DNA of 64,000 nucleotides from Poa pratensis (lineage: Eukaryota; Streptophyta; Magnoliopsida; Poales; Poaceae). The notes under the pieces were generated by a model, which saw nothing but the letters and a program-made list of their open reading frames with translations, was not told the origin of the DNA and did no database searches. The first letter of the stretch is position 1. Every line of letters begins with the position of its first letter. This document shows positions 20,105 to 32,029 of this stretch, one piece after another. Where the stretch lies: assembly GCA_947311845.1 (NCBI GenBank), contig CAMZMU010000034.1:82050516-82114515 (forward strand), given 5' to 3'. The translations under genes were made by a program, and so were the position numbers.

Positions 20105-20671
20105 TTGCATGTAGCACAATCTCATCAGGTGCTAAACACTGAACGAGCTGACAGAGATCTTGCAACGAACCACGCACGTCAGTCCTCTTGTAAGTATCCT
20201 TCTAGCTTTAGACCTTTGGTCCGAGGAGGACTGGAGGAAGAAGCAAGGGGTGGTACGTCTCGTGCCGCCGGACCCGTACGTGCCGAGGTGCATCACCGGC
20301 GGCGGCTTTGGCCGGCTCTTAGGACACCTCATAGGCCGTTTTGCTTCCGGTGCATCCAGACCAGACTCTGCTTGCTCCATCGCCGTGGTTTTATGCGGTC
20401 TCGATCTGATTGGCATCTTCGCCTTAAACTAATCTCGAGCTTCTCTAGTCAGCCCACACACATGTTAGCCGCGCGCCATACTGCCCCTCCGTTGCCCCTT
20501 GGGCGTCAGCCAGATCTCGCCTCGGATGGACTGGGCGCCCTTGCGTTAGCAGGTGAGGACGGAAACGGCGTGTTTCGCCCGTTCGGTACGACGCAGCGCC
20601 CCGGCCCTGCATTTGTGGCCTTCAGACATTCTCACGATCTTTTTCCGCCGAGGATTTTTCTGACATTCTGA
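20105..20671 (+). other. unassigned open frames, possible gene fragment
   Basis: A second frame inside this stretch, 20160-20432, contains LWSEEDWRKKQGVVRLVPPDPYVPRC. It has normal protein-like composition and is more convincing than the long 188-codon frame over it, but I cannot assign a family. It could be an exon fragment captured or left by rearrangement. No start context, splice sites or neighbours support a working gene. Confidence 0.25.
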
Positions 20672-21560
20672 GACCGGTTCGACGGTTTGTTTGCTGGCAC
20701 CACGAGTGTTATATTAGCAAATAATGTGCTTGTTGGAACCAATCTTGTTATTAGTGCTAAGAGTAGTTGTTAGATCATGTTTATTTCCGTTGCATGATGT
20801 TAGAGCTAGCTGTATGCATGGCAACATGGCGTAGCGGCCGGAACAACAGCACAAAGAGTTAGAGTGTGCGCGTGAGTGGATCGGCAAGCCAGGAGATGAG
20901 TGCACGATGCATTGCTAGTTTACTTAGTCAAGAGTCATGTGTTTAGTTAGTGGCAGGCTACATGCATGGATCAAGATGGCCGAGCTGTGTGGCCGTTGCG
21001 TGAGCCGTGAGAACCGGTCTGCAAGTGCTAAACGTGTGGCTAGTTAGTGGAGTCATTAGTGGAGCATGTAGTTAGTGGGTGAGTGGCTGTGTCAGCCGTG
21101 TGTGGCTATTTAAGCCAATGTAATCAGCTGAGTTTGTCAAGTTGAACAAAAGAGAAAAGGGCACAAGTGTCTGCGGTGCCAAAAGTGTCTCTGCGTGTTC
21201 TTCTTCCACAATATGTGTGTGTTTTCCCTGGGCAAATCCATCAGTGCTTCGGTTCCCTTTCTAAATCCTGTTTTCTACTCATACATGCGTACTTGACTTT
21301 TCGAGATTTACGGGGAGAGCCTACCCCTGTTACAAATATACTTATTAAGTGCACTATACTGATGTTAGTTACAAAAAAAAATCATATCTTTCGGAAAATC
21401 ACCGGATATACGTTAAATGTTTCTAACATCAATATCTCAACCTAAATAGACCAAGATTTAAGTAGAGAACCAAGAAGTCCGGCATGTAGGCCGTTCAAAC
21501 GGTGCACTGGTCCAGGTTTGAAGGGGTAGAGACCTCTGCCCACCTATGAGTAAATGTGGC
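20654..21560 (+). repeat. duplicated block, copy A
   Basis: Without the solo LTR this block matches 22050-22500. Shared landmarks are a cattctgagaccggttcgac-type start, gtttgtttgctggca, cctgttttcta followed by catac, aagtgcactata, tatctttcggaaaatca and a gccgttcaaac segment near the right end. Confidence 0.8.
20731..21243 (+). mobile_element. solo LTR, Copia-type (513 bp)
   Basis: The element starts TGTTGGAACC and ends ATCCATCA, with the 5-bp duplication gtgct on both sides (20726-20730 and 21244-21248). It contains a ctatttaagcc TATA-like motif near 21,105. Copy B of the surrounding duplicated block has a single gtgct at the same place and no insertion, which proves the boundaries. Internal sequence is gone, as after unequal recombination between two LTRs. 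Orientation and superfamily are inferred from the TGTTGGAA start. Confidence 0.88.
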
Positions 21561-22049
21561 AAAGGAGCCCCATTCACCGACTCCGGTGGTTAATTCACCT
21601 ATTACGAGATGGTAATTGTAGAGACTTTATCCCTACGGAGATGGTATCAAATGCAAATGTATCCGCAAATGTATCCCCATCGGTCAAGACGAGGACGGTT
21701 TCAGTTGACCACTCTCCGTAACTGCTACCCGCGAGTTCCCGTTAGAAAATATGACATGTGGGACCAAGACACTGGACATTGTATGTATACAATCATTAAA
21801 CCCTAAATACCAGCTCATTCTCACTTTTCCCCTCTTCTGTCTTTAGCCCTTACCATCCTCCACTCCCCAATCGCATGTGCCATCATGTATTTTTCTCATA
21901 TGTATTTGTCGGGTATGGGAGTTGTTGGGAGCTGATGTTCATTTTTTTTTCGTTACTAATGTTGCTGGTTTAGTCGGGTATGGGGAAACGGCTGGTTGCT
22001 ACCCGATGGGAATGGGTATGGTAGAAAAGGTTCGACGGTTATGAGGTCG
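21561..22049. other. spacer between duplicated blocks
   Basis: About 490 bp with a short open frame (21609-21806) of no recognised content. The region near 21,650-21,720 contains repeated atgtatcc motifs. Confidence 0.3.
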
Positions 22050-22500
22050 AGGATTTTTCAAACATTCTGAGGCCGGTTCGATGCTTTGTTTGCTGGCAGC
22101 ACAAGTGGTAACAGTGTGCTTCAATTCTCTTAGTGGACCCTGTTTTCTAGTCATACAAGCGCACTCGCCTTTTTGAGATTTAGGGAGAGCTTACCCACTG
22201 TTAGACAAAACATACTTATTAAGTGCACTATATTGATGCTAGTTACAAAACTTGTTCATATCTTTCGGAAAATCATTGGATAGGTAAGTGTCTACTAGAT
22301 TAAAAGATGTCTAGATATATCTAATTCAACGACAATTAATATGGATCAGAGTGAGTACGTCAATATCTTAATCAAAACAGCCCAAGATTTATGTAGATGA
22401 ACCAAGGCCGACATGTATGCCGTTCAAACAGTGCACTGGACCTGGGTTTGAAGGGGTAGAGGCCTCTGCCCACCTACTGGCCGTGAGTGCAAGAGCCTAG
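22050..22500 (+). repeat. duplicated block, copy B (empty site)
   Basis: This block is a diverged copy of 20654-21560 without the solo LTR. The target gtgct appears once, near 22,114, followed directly by the sequence that follows the solo LTR in copy A. Confidence 0.8.
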
Positions 22501-23326
22501 TGAATCCACAGTGGCTGGATCTTTCGGCAGGACCACCCCCTTTGTCGAGTGGTCTGCATTTAACCTGCGTGGGTCTGCATTTCACACTATGACCCGATAG
22601 AGTGCACTACGCCACTACGTAGAAACAAGTCTGTCTGAACTACAGCGATGTTAGTAAAGGTTGCTAGTCTCTCTCCGAGAACGCCCCACGAGCTATACTG
22701 AATGCTATATTAGCCTAAACAGCGCACCAAATATACATCATCAACAACTTATTGACCCACCGTTATATCAAAGACAAATTCGATCCCAAAGAAATGACAA
22801 CAAGATGGCAATGATGCAGTGAAAACATCCTCTTATGCACCATATACACTCTAGATTTTTCTATCCGAGTATATACCAAATTGTAAACTAGAAATATCTA
22901 TAAAGATACTTTAGCATAGAATTTAGAAATCCCAACCAATAAAGGTAAGCATACACACACAAATTTATACACTATATTCATGCAAAGGCCACAAATTAAT
23001 CCCAGAAGACATGTGATTTTATATTTTATTATTTCTCACATTTGAGATGATTTGGTTTAAATATCTTTCTGGCTTGTGGTATACTAAAACTAATGTAACT
23101 TTGATTACATAATAAAAAATTGTTTAGCACAACATATTAGTTATGACTGTGAAATGATAAAATGTGTTATAAACAAATAAAAATGTTTAGTATAAATAAT
23201 TATGTATCTTGTTACTCGCCTAGAGGCCACCAATATGTAGGGACTAGCACTCAGAGCAACACAAGTTTACATCACAACATGTAATATACTAACAGGTCAT
23301 CAAGAGAACCGCCATCCTTAACACGC
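22501..23326. other. AT-rich stretch, nothing recognised
   Basis: I see no element termini, tandem repeat or coding sequence here. Confidence 0.4.
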
Positions 23327-23538
23327 TCATAGAGATCTAATAATCGACACACCTCGGGGATCATAATTGCTATTCAGCGATTTCCTCCTGCACTTGTGCA
23401 TCAGTAATGATGGAATCCATTGCTGGACCCTCTGGACTACTTGTGCATCACTAGTTACTGGAGGTATTTCTTGACTCTGTTGGACTACATGCTCTTGATC
23501 TGACACTTGCATTTGGACTAAATCATCAGCTTTATTTG

Positions 23539-23958
23539 CTAAAAGTGTGTGGTCGTACCTAGAGAGTGGTATAGCACCTCTTGACAGGGTTCCTTAGTAA
23601 GTTCAAGTCCTTTGAGTCTTTCATGAAGCAAATCAGCATTTGGGTTTTCAGCCCTTTCATAGTTCATCAGTTGAGGGTAATCATTCTTACATGAGAAGAA
23701 TACCGAGTTTTTTAGAGGCGGCATAGCATCATCAGCATTCTTGAACTCGTAGATCTGCCCTTTCTCGGTTTTAAAACTAGAAATATAACAATTATCACTC
23801 CTCATAAGTACATCAGCCGAGTTTTGATCCCTATGCAGCTCAAAGATAAACCACCTCGGTGGTTGGTTTGAAGGTGTTTGTTTTTGTAAAGTGACACTCA
23901 CGAATTTGACTGAACCGGCCTTCCTTAGACTTAATTGTCCCAAACCCGGGATGAGCAC
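23539..23958 (-). pseudogene. ribosome-inactivating-protein-like domain fragment
   Basis: The minus-strand frame (about 139 codons) has an FVSVTL strand near residue 20, then PRWFIFELH near residue 34, then RSDNCYISSF and GQIYEF near residues 53-69. This spacing resembles the N-terminal half of the rRNA N-glycosidase (RIP, Pfam PF00161) fold, where an arginine-aspartate-asparagine-x-tyrosine box is conserved. The frame stops before the region holding the catalytic glutamate and arginine, so no active domain is encoded here. It lies at the 3' end of a broken multi-exon gene on the same strand. RIPs depurinate 28S rRNA; this fragment is not expected to. Similarity is by eye and a profile search is needed to confirm. 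Confidence 0.5.
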
Positions 23959-24183
23959 AAAGACGGTCTCTTACATATTATATGAAAGACTCAAAACTGC
24001 CTCTCAATGGGTTGAAAACAAATCTCTCAACCTTTGTAATCTCAAATCTTTCCGGCGCTGGTCTGAACATCATGTTTATAAAACATCAGTTTCCTACCAA
24101 ACCTTAGGTACAGCTTAAGCTTTAACTGAGGATTATCATGCATGAAATTTCACAGAACAATAATCCTTACAAGATTAAATTAC

Positions 24184-24352
24184 CTTGACTTTATAGTACA
24201 TCTCGTGTTCTCCTCGAGTGATCCCAGATAGTCCCAGCTAAGAGTTCTTGTTGCCACACCTCAAGGCGCTTGATAAAGTCATCATTAAGAAGGTTTTCAT
24301 GTAACCCTACCTTAAATTTGAGCACCCACTTGATTACATTTGCACATTTTGC
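24184..24352 (-). pseudogene. exon-like block of broken minus-strand gene
   Basis: An acceptor TTGCAG precedes 24352 and a GTAATT donor follows 24184 on the minus strand. One frame reads CANVIKWVLKFKVGL, then ENLLNDDFIKRLEVWQQELL, with normal protein-like composition, then hits a stop 3 codons before the donor; another frame reads EMYYKVK up to the donor, suggesting a small frameshift. No family is recognised. Confidence 0.4.
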
Positions 24353-24433
24353 CTGCAAGAAATAATATTATACTCCACTTAGTACTGATTTGTAGGCCAA
24401 CATTGCAACGGTTTAGTATGTTCAAAGTAAGTA

Positions 24434-24966
24434 CCAATTTTTCTTCGGCTCGTTGGATTGGCATTGCTGGTACTGATGTTGAAGTTTCTCCACCTTCTCC
24501 ATAAGCGCCTGGACTAGCTCACCTATCTTTTCGGTCTGAGCAAGTATGATCTCAGCCTCAGCATGTGTCTTTTGGGCCTTAGCTTGTTTCTCCTCTAATT
24601 TTGTTATGACCTGAGTAATTCCCTCGCCCAGAGTCTTCAAATCATGTTTTCATCGGGGGGCCATCTTATTATACTGCATCAATGATAATTGTCTTACTGT
24701 TCACAACCAAGGAAAAAAGAACAGAGCAAATAAGAAGGTTGCAGTACAGAAGCACATACCGTATTAATTTTTGTAATGACACTAGAATTGTCTTCTGATT
24801 CGCTCAGCATGCGACCCAATTCTTGAATGCGAGTTATTTCTTCGACAACAAAATAACCTGTGCACTCTGCTGTGTAGAAATTCAACCATCCCATCCCCTG
24901 TCTTTTTCTGCCCTTCCATTTCCTCTGCAGAACCCCATCCTCTGCTCCAACAAAACCAGCTTAGAC
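24434..24966 (-). pseudogene. coiled-coil exons of broken minus-strand gene
   Basis: Block 24966-24760 is bounded by GTGCAG and GTATGT and its best frame reads GWLNFYTAECTGYF, then VVEEITRIQELGRMLSESED. In phase with that frame a stop (TAA) occurs as the second codon, so either the acceptor is elsewhere or the gene is dead. Block about 24,678-24,434 reads LGEGITQVITKLEEKQAKAQ, then AQTEKIGELVQALMEKVEKL, a strong heptad coiled coil; an in-frame TGA precedes it. Both blocks lie upstream of the RIP-like fragment on the same strand. Confidence 0.45.
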
Positions 24967-25036
24967 CTGCACAAAATAAAATTCTCAAATCAGTTAAGTG
25001 CATGAAGGAACAGGTATTGAATCGAGGCTTTAATTG

Positions 25037-25640
25037 AGAAGTATCTGGGTCTTCCGACGGCGATTGGTCGGTCTTCCGTGACCAGTTTGAGCATATTCTT
25101 ACCAAAATTAAGAAACTTGTTAATGGATGGGCTCCTAAAACCCTCAGTGGTGCGGCGAGGGGGGTGCTTGTCAAATCAGTGTGTCGGGTTATTCCAACCT
25201 ACTCGATGAGCTGCTTCAAGTTGTCTAAAAAAATTGTAAGAAAATTACAAGCTGCATGGCAAGGTTTTGGTGGGGAGGCGACGAGAAAAAAGAGGAAGAT
25301 TCATTGGCGAAAATGGACCGATATAGCAATTCCCAAGGAAGCTGGAGGGATTGGGTTTCGTGATTTCCAGTTGTTTAACCAGTCCATGCTGGCCAAGCAG
25401 GGATGGCGGCTCATCACCAACCCCGATTCACTATGTGCTAGGGTCCTGAAAGGAAAGTATTATCACAACACTGATTTTATGTCGGTAGTTCACACACCTC
25501 CATGGCCGGGAGGCTTTGAAAAGAGGTTTAATAAAACGGGTGGGAGATGATCAAGTATTAAAGTTTGGAGTGACCCTTGGATCCCTACCAGCCATTCTCT
25601 AAAACCCCTAGTCAGAACTTTGTTTGCACTAGAAGTAGAC
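25037..25640 (+). mobile_element. LINE fragment (RT thumb to zf-RVT start)
   Basis: On plus, the sequence reads EKYLGLPTAIGRS, then after a one-base frameshift near 25,083 QFEHILTKIKKLVNGWAPKT and GVLVKSVCRVIPTYSMSCFK. It goes on with the IHWRKW and GGIGFRDFQLFNQSMLAKQG motifs and, after another frameshift, IKVWSDPWIP. This is the post-palm region of a plant LINE ORF2. Both ends are truncated. It lies antisense within a presumed intron of the broken minus-strand gene. Confidence 0.85.
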
Positions 25641-25952
25641 ACTGTATTTTATTCAATGGATTGCAGTGCCGGAACACTGCCTTCGTACTAGAGCTGGTCG
25701 AACCGCTCCATGTAAACAGCAGCCAAAGAGAAGGAGCTTGCGTGGTGTGAGGTAGACTAGTACGACAGCTGGTTGATACTTGGACTAAATTTATGTTGTG
25801 TTCAGCTGATACTTAAATTTAGACAGCTTTAGTTAATGAATCCTCATGAACCTATGCTATCTATGTCTCTGCCAGTATCTTATGAATGCAAACACACCCG
25901 TACAGAGGACGGAAGAGCTTGATAAAAAAAGGAAATGGTGACGGTTACTCAC

Positions 25953-26156
25953 CGATGGCGGTGGCGGCTGTTGTGTATTGGTGGGTTCACCGTCTTCAGG
26001 CTTATCAGCTGGTGGAAGTTTCAGATCCGCTGCTCCAACACCCGCTGCTGCAACACCCGCTGCTCGGCTGCTGCTGCCTAGGGTTTGGCAGGGCGCCGCC
26101 GCCGTGGCCGCGGGAGCCGGGATGGAAGGTGGGGGCAGGCCGGCGGGGGGCACCAT
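25953..26156 (-). pseudogene. first exon of broken minus-strand gene
   Basis: An ATG at 26156 opens 68 Pro/Ala-rich codons ending at a GTGAGT donor (after 25953). GC content is high, as in many grass first exons. The next exon-like block lies about 1 kb downstream, across an intron now holding a LINE fragment (25,037-25,640), and the phases do not join cleanly. The relation to the downstream exons is inferred from strand and order only. Confidence 0.35.
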
Positions 26157-26309
26157 TGGCGGCGCGAGCTCGTCTGCTCCCGTCCGTGCTGAGCTGCTGC
26201 TGGCTCCCGTCCCGGGGTCGAGTCCATCGGGGATTGGCCGCTGGCGGCGCGAGCTGAAGCGAGACGCGAGGGTTGTAGACTTCTCTCACTCACTGGTAGA
26301 GTGGTAGTG

Positions 26310-27280
26310 GTAGGCTGGTCGGAGTATAGTATGCCTTTTTGGATGCTGCCTCACCCTGTGTTTCGTTATTTCAACATATAATTAATGGAAGTCGATCCCA
26401 GTGTGGAAAGAACAAAAGTGAATGCTAAGCTAGCTAGAGGAAGCCACGTTTTCATCAAATGATCAAAATTTATTTTTTATAGTATACACTTTGGCTGTTG
26501 GTATAAATTTTTCATAAATTCAGTCAAAAGTCAAATGGTTTACTTTAAAATTCTTTTAGATTAAATGTGTAGCTTATAATTATACATAAATCAACGCAAG
26601 TTCACTCACATGCGCAGGGTTTCCGACTACACCACAACGCTCATGCCTTTTTTTAGCAAAAAGAGAAATGATGTCGATTTAAGGTAACAATAGATTACTG
26701 TAAGAATCGGATTAGATGAATGTGAGTATACATAGTGTAAATGACACACGCCAGTTATGCATGTTCCGAATCTATATTTAACATTGAAGAAAATGAGATA
26801 TTAGCATGAGTAGGAAACGAACATGACATTAATTCGACATCGATATATACGTTAGGATTTTTCCATAGTATCAATCACATTAAACTAGACGAACATCAAC
26901 ATTAACACGCGCACACTTTTTTCTTTTCTTTTTTGGCCAAGGGCATGTGTGTCGTGCCCTCTTTTTTTTCTAATCCCACTGTACCATGTTGATCGTACAT
27001 GCTCACGACCTGATGTGTTTAATTACATACACGTGTAATTAGTAGACACCAACGAAAACCTAAAACTACATGGACATGGTCTCCTTCTACGAGTCAGGGT
27101 GCAAGCGGTACGCACCGCGGGCACCCGCACGTACGCCGCATACGCCGGTACTCTTACGCAGTGTGCCGCGTATGTGCCGCGGCTCTTTGCGCGCCGCGCG
27201 CGCCGCAACGCCGGCACGCCGCTGGCTGGATGGCTCGCTCGCTAGCTAGCTACCTAGCTCGCTGGCGCCGTGCATGAATC
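26310..27280. other. intergenic, no gene recognised
   Basis: AT-rich sequence followed by a GC-rich patch at 27,100-27,250 with alternating GCGC and CTAGCTAG runs. No element ends were found. Confidence 0.4.
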
Positions 27281-27603
27281 AGTACAGCAAAATAATTCCA
27301 ACGTTCCAAATATTACAAAAAACATCAGTAAAACAAAAACAAAACCAGATGATCCAGACAATCATTCAAACAAGTGACATTCAGATTTCAGGGCATTCCA
27401 GGACAGTGCAAAAATATTACCATTAGATTTGAGTCAATCTAGTTTCTTCAGGGTACAACACCTACAGCTTCAGGATTAAGCTACTCGCTAATGCCTCCCA
27501 GGGATTCAAACTTCCAGCAGCTGCAGCTCACTCTGTCACATGCAGGGCTAAATCAGTAACGCCATAGCTCACTCTGTCAATCTAGTTTCTTCAGGCTGCC
27601 CCA

Positions 27604-29528
27604 CCACCGTCACATCACTCTCAGGTGCAGCACGCAGTCGATGAAGAGGTTATCGTCAGCAATTAACGTCTCCATACCATGGAGTCTCATAGAGATCTCT
27701 GCACCATTTCATCTTGGAACCTGAAATGAGACAAACATGCCTTGAAGAAACTAGATTCTGTGGTCATAGGCAAGCTTATTACTGTAATACATTACTGATC
27801 CCATAACAGAGGTTGACAACGAAATTAAAAGGATAGACAACCAAGCACAAGGTACTGTGTTACCACTGCTGATCACAAGTTCCTGACATTTTTTAAACAA
27901 ATACATTCAGTGGTTCAGTTAACATATAGCTCAAACCAAGGCAACAACATACTGCAGTAACAACAACACTTTGAAAAGTGGGAATGTGATGTTGATCATT
28001 TTGAAGCAAACTAAACAAAATGACAAGAAAACTGGAGTTCATTACAAGAAACTGAATAACATAGCACATGGTTGTTGTCGATGCTGCAAGAAACTGTCAA
28101 CCCTGAAAACTACAAAAAAACCATATGAAACCTCAAGCTAAAAGTTTTGAAGTTACAGCAAGCAGGTATAAGAACAGTAGTTGTCACCTCCTCTTCTATT
28201 TCTGCAGCATCAAGATGAAATCCTTTCATTCTTCCTAGCGTCTGAAAGTGGAAGAGAAATTTTATTAGCCACAAGAAAATATTATATGAGCCAAAGGAAA
28301 AAAGCTTAAGAGATAAATGCATACCGGCTTGTTGCAAACACCAGCACACAAACCACACGGTTTTCAAAGTAGTTACAAATTCATTCGACTAGCTCCTGAT
28401 TAGTTGGTCCATGAGAATTCAGATCACAAAAGCTGTGGCTGCATGTAGATACTTTGTTTGAGGAATATGACCAAATAAACATGCAATCGAATCCCATGGT
28501 ATCTTGCTGTTATATGAACCAGGTCAAATAACACATAAACCAAATGCGGAAACGTAATCAGGCTACTGTATGGAACATATATGAATTATGAAGCGTGCTT
28601 TGAGAGACACAGCGAAGAAATGTTAATGCCCAATGTGCCCAGGAAAGAAAGGACTAGCGAAGAAACATGCAATCGAATATGTATTTTATTTCCATTCATA
28701 GCACACTGTATCATTTTTATTTGTAACATAAGAAAACTTGGACTTCTCCAACCAGTATGCACTGAAGTTTTGTCAGGATTGCTCCATTATAAATCAATCC
28801 GCTACCATTCAGTTGAGCAATAACCGGCTGCATTCTTAAATCTGAAGAATGAGACATGTTGACAAATGCGGACCAAAATTCAACTTTACATTTTGTATAC
28901 TGAACTTTAAAACTCCAATACTAAGTCACTAAGACAAAGGAACACTGTACAAGGTGGTCTCGGTGAAGCGAAACCGATTTATGAGGGGAAGTACAATAAC
29001 GACAATGGGAATCATGCCTGCTGAATTATAGTTTATGCAAGTTTCTGCATACTCTGTTGAGACAGTAAATGTACTGTACTAAATGTACAAATATATTTAC
29101 TTGGTCATTTCGCAGAGCAAATTACTTGCAAGCAACTTGCTACCATGTAATTCCATGGCAATTTAAAATACTGTTCTTACTTATATGTATATAGCCGACA
29201 ATGACATAGCATGTTATCAAATATAAATTGCATCTTATTTCATCGTATATCAGTGAGTTGAGCGAGGAACAACAATAGCTACTTTTGATCTATCTCAATG
29301 CTTTTGTACTGATCACAACTTTTTGTACTACATGATCTAGTGCTACAAGAAAACCATATGAAACCGTACCTTGATAATTGTGGGGACGAGGGAGCTTCCA
29401 TTGGGATTCTTGCGCTTCCCGCCGCCGGCGTCTATGCGCATCTTGGGATCACCGCCGCCGTCCGTGCGCGTCTGTGGTTCGCCATCGATCTCTTGGCCAT
29501 GCTCTGGTTCGCCGCCATCGACCGCCAT
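27604..29528 (-). CDS. possible small three-exon gene, unknown function
   Basis: On the minus strand an ATG at 29528 opens a 53-codon exon (to 29370) with acidic/Gly-rich text ending SSLVPTIIK before a GTACGG donor. A second exon (28241-28188, 18 codons, TLGRMKGFHLDAAEIEEE) has a TTTCAG acceptor and GTGACA donor and joins in phase 0. A third block near 27,730-27,604 reads ISMRLHGMETLIADDNLFID, then CVLHLRVM and a stop. From the best acceptor (TTTCAG) it carries an early in-frame TGA; a downstream AG would avoid it. The product would be about 75-100 aa. I recognise no family. GC-rich sequence upstream of the ATG looks like a 5' leader. It may be a real short gene, a pseudogene or a captured piece. 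Confidence 0.35.
28105..29366. repeat. 23-bp direct repeat pair in the two introns
   Basis: Near 28,109-28,131 and 29,343-29,366 the sequences ctacaaaaaaaccatatgaa and ctacaagaaaaccatatgaa, each continuing accs-like, match almost fully. Both lie just downstream of a donor site on the minus strand and end before a TTGTAG that resembles an acceptor. Confidence 0.6.
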
Positions 29529-29529
29529 T

Positions 29530-30610
29530 GAATAAAGGCAGGGAATCGAGGGAGAGGGACCCGAAGGCGGAGGAGGAAGGGCGGCCCCCGGATCCGGAGG
29601 CGGAGGAGGAAGGGCGGCTATGGCGGAGAGGGAGAGGGACCCGGAGGCGAGAGGAGCCCTCCCCTGCGGCGGCGGTCCGCGGAGCGCCGGAGCGGCCTCA
29701 CCGCCTGAGCCCTCCCTCGTCTTCTTCCCTGCGGCGCGATGCGGCGCATACGCCGCTTTGTTTTTTTCAGTTCTGTGGATGCTCGCCTCTGTACTTAAAT
29801 GGGCTGAAATTAGCGGCGCCGCGGTCAGCCCAATACCGCTTGCACCCTGATCTACGAGTACTCACCGCATGCAACTTCAAAACCGACTTCAACTCAGACT
29901 ACAACTCAAACGCGTTCACTGTGTGCAAACCGAGCAACTCTAGGACAAGTACTAGACTAGGATCGATTATATATCTATTAGGAAACTAACTCAAAATTAC
30001 CAAGTTTGGTTATTTCCATCAACACTAATAAGCTGGCACGTGCACACACGTCTCAATTAACATGAATTTATAGTTTGCACACACAGAAAGATCATGGACT
30101 TACACTACCAACAAAATAAATAGCCCTAAATTACTTGTTTGAAATTGTAGTACACATCTATGCAATTGAGAGTGAATTAATTATTTATGGATATCAGGTT
30201 GATAGCTAAGTGGAGAAACTTAACATGTGTAGTGACATATTCATCAATCGGCAAACGGACCATGCAAAAGAATATATTAATCTGCTATGCTGCTGCTATA
30301 TGCACTGCTGGAGATGATATGAACTGCAAGCAGACGATGGAATAAAAAACAAGGGAAGAGATCAACATACTCACGGCGGCATGTCCTGACTGAGCCTTGG
30401 CGACGGTATCGTTACCGCGTACCTCCTCGCAGCCTAGCATCGGTCACAGATCACGCTGCTGCCCCGGCGAAAGCGTCCCCATGCAGCGCGGAGACATCGG
30501 TGCCAGACTGCCATTACAAACGGAGCGTATGCCAGTCGTGACAAGATCAATCTAGCGGCACAGCCAAATCGATCTGCCGTGGATCGATGTTGGGATTTTT
30601 GACGCAGCTA
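29530..30610. other. GC-rich upstream region and AT-rich spacer
   Basis: 29,530-29,850 is GC-rich with overlapping frames on plus (29378-29989, 29620-29850) of low-complexity composition; it may be the leader or promoter of the minus-strand locus. 30,350-30,610 read on the minus strand could be another untranslated first exon ending at a GTGAGT near 30,375, but nothing supports it further. Confidence 0.3.
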
Positions 30611-32020
30611 ATCATCGTTTCTCTGTTTCTCGCCTCGCCGAAAGCTGTCTCGGGCTGGAGTCTGGAGACCTAGGATGGATAGAGGAGAAGGACCGATGAC
30701 ACGAACCGTTTCCATCTCGGACGAAGGGACCTAGCGCTTCTTTCTTTCTTTTCCACACGGATCCAACATGCGCAGGAGAAAAACCCGTGTTGGCCACCGA
30801 ATTGGTTCAATAGGAGATCACACAACAAGTCACCCAACGTACGTATCAAAATCGACCAGGAGCTGAGCAGATTGGTTCAACAGGAGACAGTGGAAACCTC
30901 TACAACTCCACGAGAGGCCACTCCTGCGTCCAAGCCGGAGAGTGCGGGCCAACGGAAGGGCAAAAGAAAAAACCGCAAAAGCAACGAAACAACTAAAGAC
31001 CACGAATCCAGCCCATGGGCATGCAGCAAGGTGAACAACAAAGAGTGAAGAACATATAGAAATACACAGCAACAAAACCCAACCCGATCTCAACGGAACT
31101 GACCTTCACCAAGGACGGCAGACCAGTAAGCCGACCACTTGCAAACAAAAAGCAACCAACAGAAGAAAAAAGTAAGAGAAACTAGAAAAGAAAAAAACTA
31201 CAAAAGGAACAAACAAAAATAGAACAAAAGATCCAGCACACGGGCAGCATGAACAAAGAACAAAGAACAGAGAGAAAAACATGGAAGAAAACCCAAACTG
31301 AGCAACGGGGCCAACCATAACCGGAAGGGCAGCAGACGGACTCCATGGAGTCACGTCAGAACTCGAGGAACGAATGGGCAAGGCGAGGAGCAAGAAACCA
31401 AGACGAATCTAAATCTGCACGAAATGAGAAAGCGAGAGGGGCGAGGGAGAAGAAATAGGAGCAACCGAGTTTGGCCCAAAGCATCCTCCCCACCGCGCGA
31501 GGATATACCCCTTCGACGCATAGTGCCCCGTAACCGGCGACCAATGAGGAGACGCCATCGAGGCGGTGAGAAAGGGAGGCCTGGCACACCATGGCAAAAA
31601 AACCCGTGTTGCCCCTGTCCGAAGAGTAAAGCACGCGGAATTAAAGACATCGAGGAGAACCACCTTGAACAGGCGCAAGGGACCTGATATCATCGTCAGC
31701 GAGGGAGAGCGGTGGACAGCCGAGCATAATATCACGAGGGGCACAAGAAAACTAGAACGGTTAAATAACAAAATCAGCCAATGGGAAGCCTCTATTGCGA
31801 ATCTCGCCCCTCCGCGAGGGGCACACTGACTAAGTGCGTGCCGTGAGTCCGTGAGACTGGGGCACGAAGCGTGGTACGTGTAGGAATATATCGAATCATT
31901 GCTCATGCCGAATCCAGTGAGCCGGCGTGATCGGACGGTCCGAAAGGGTGGAGAGGCTCATATCGGACGGCCAAAAAACTCAGATCGCTGTGGTGCGTCC
32001 CAGCTCTCTCACCGTTTATA
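30611..32020. other. unassigned segment, probably transposon-derived
   Basis: The sequence is composition-skewed (A/G-rich on plus, 31,130-31,300) with overlapping minus-strand frames rich in Phe, Ser and Leu. Two similar motifs (ttggttcaataggagat near 30,805 and ttggttcaacaggagac near 30,873) repeat 68 bp apart. I could not find termini or domains. Confidence 0.3.
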
Positions 32021-32029
32021 CTTTTAGAT

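Noticed and set aside
31106..31906. Minus-strand frames rich in Phe, Leu and Ser
   Set aside because: Skewed composition of the opposite strand; no motifs, no splice structure.
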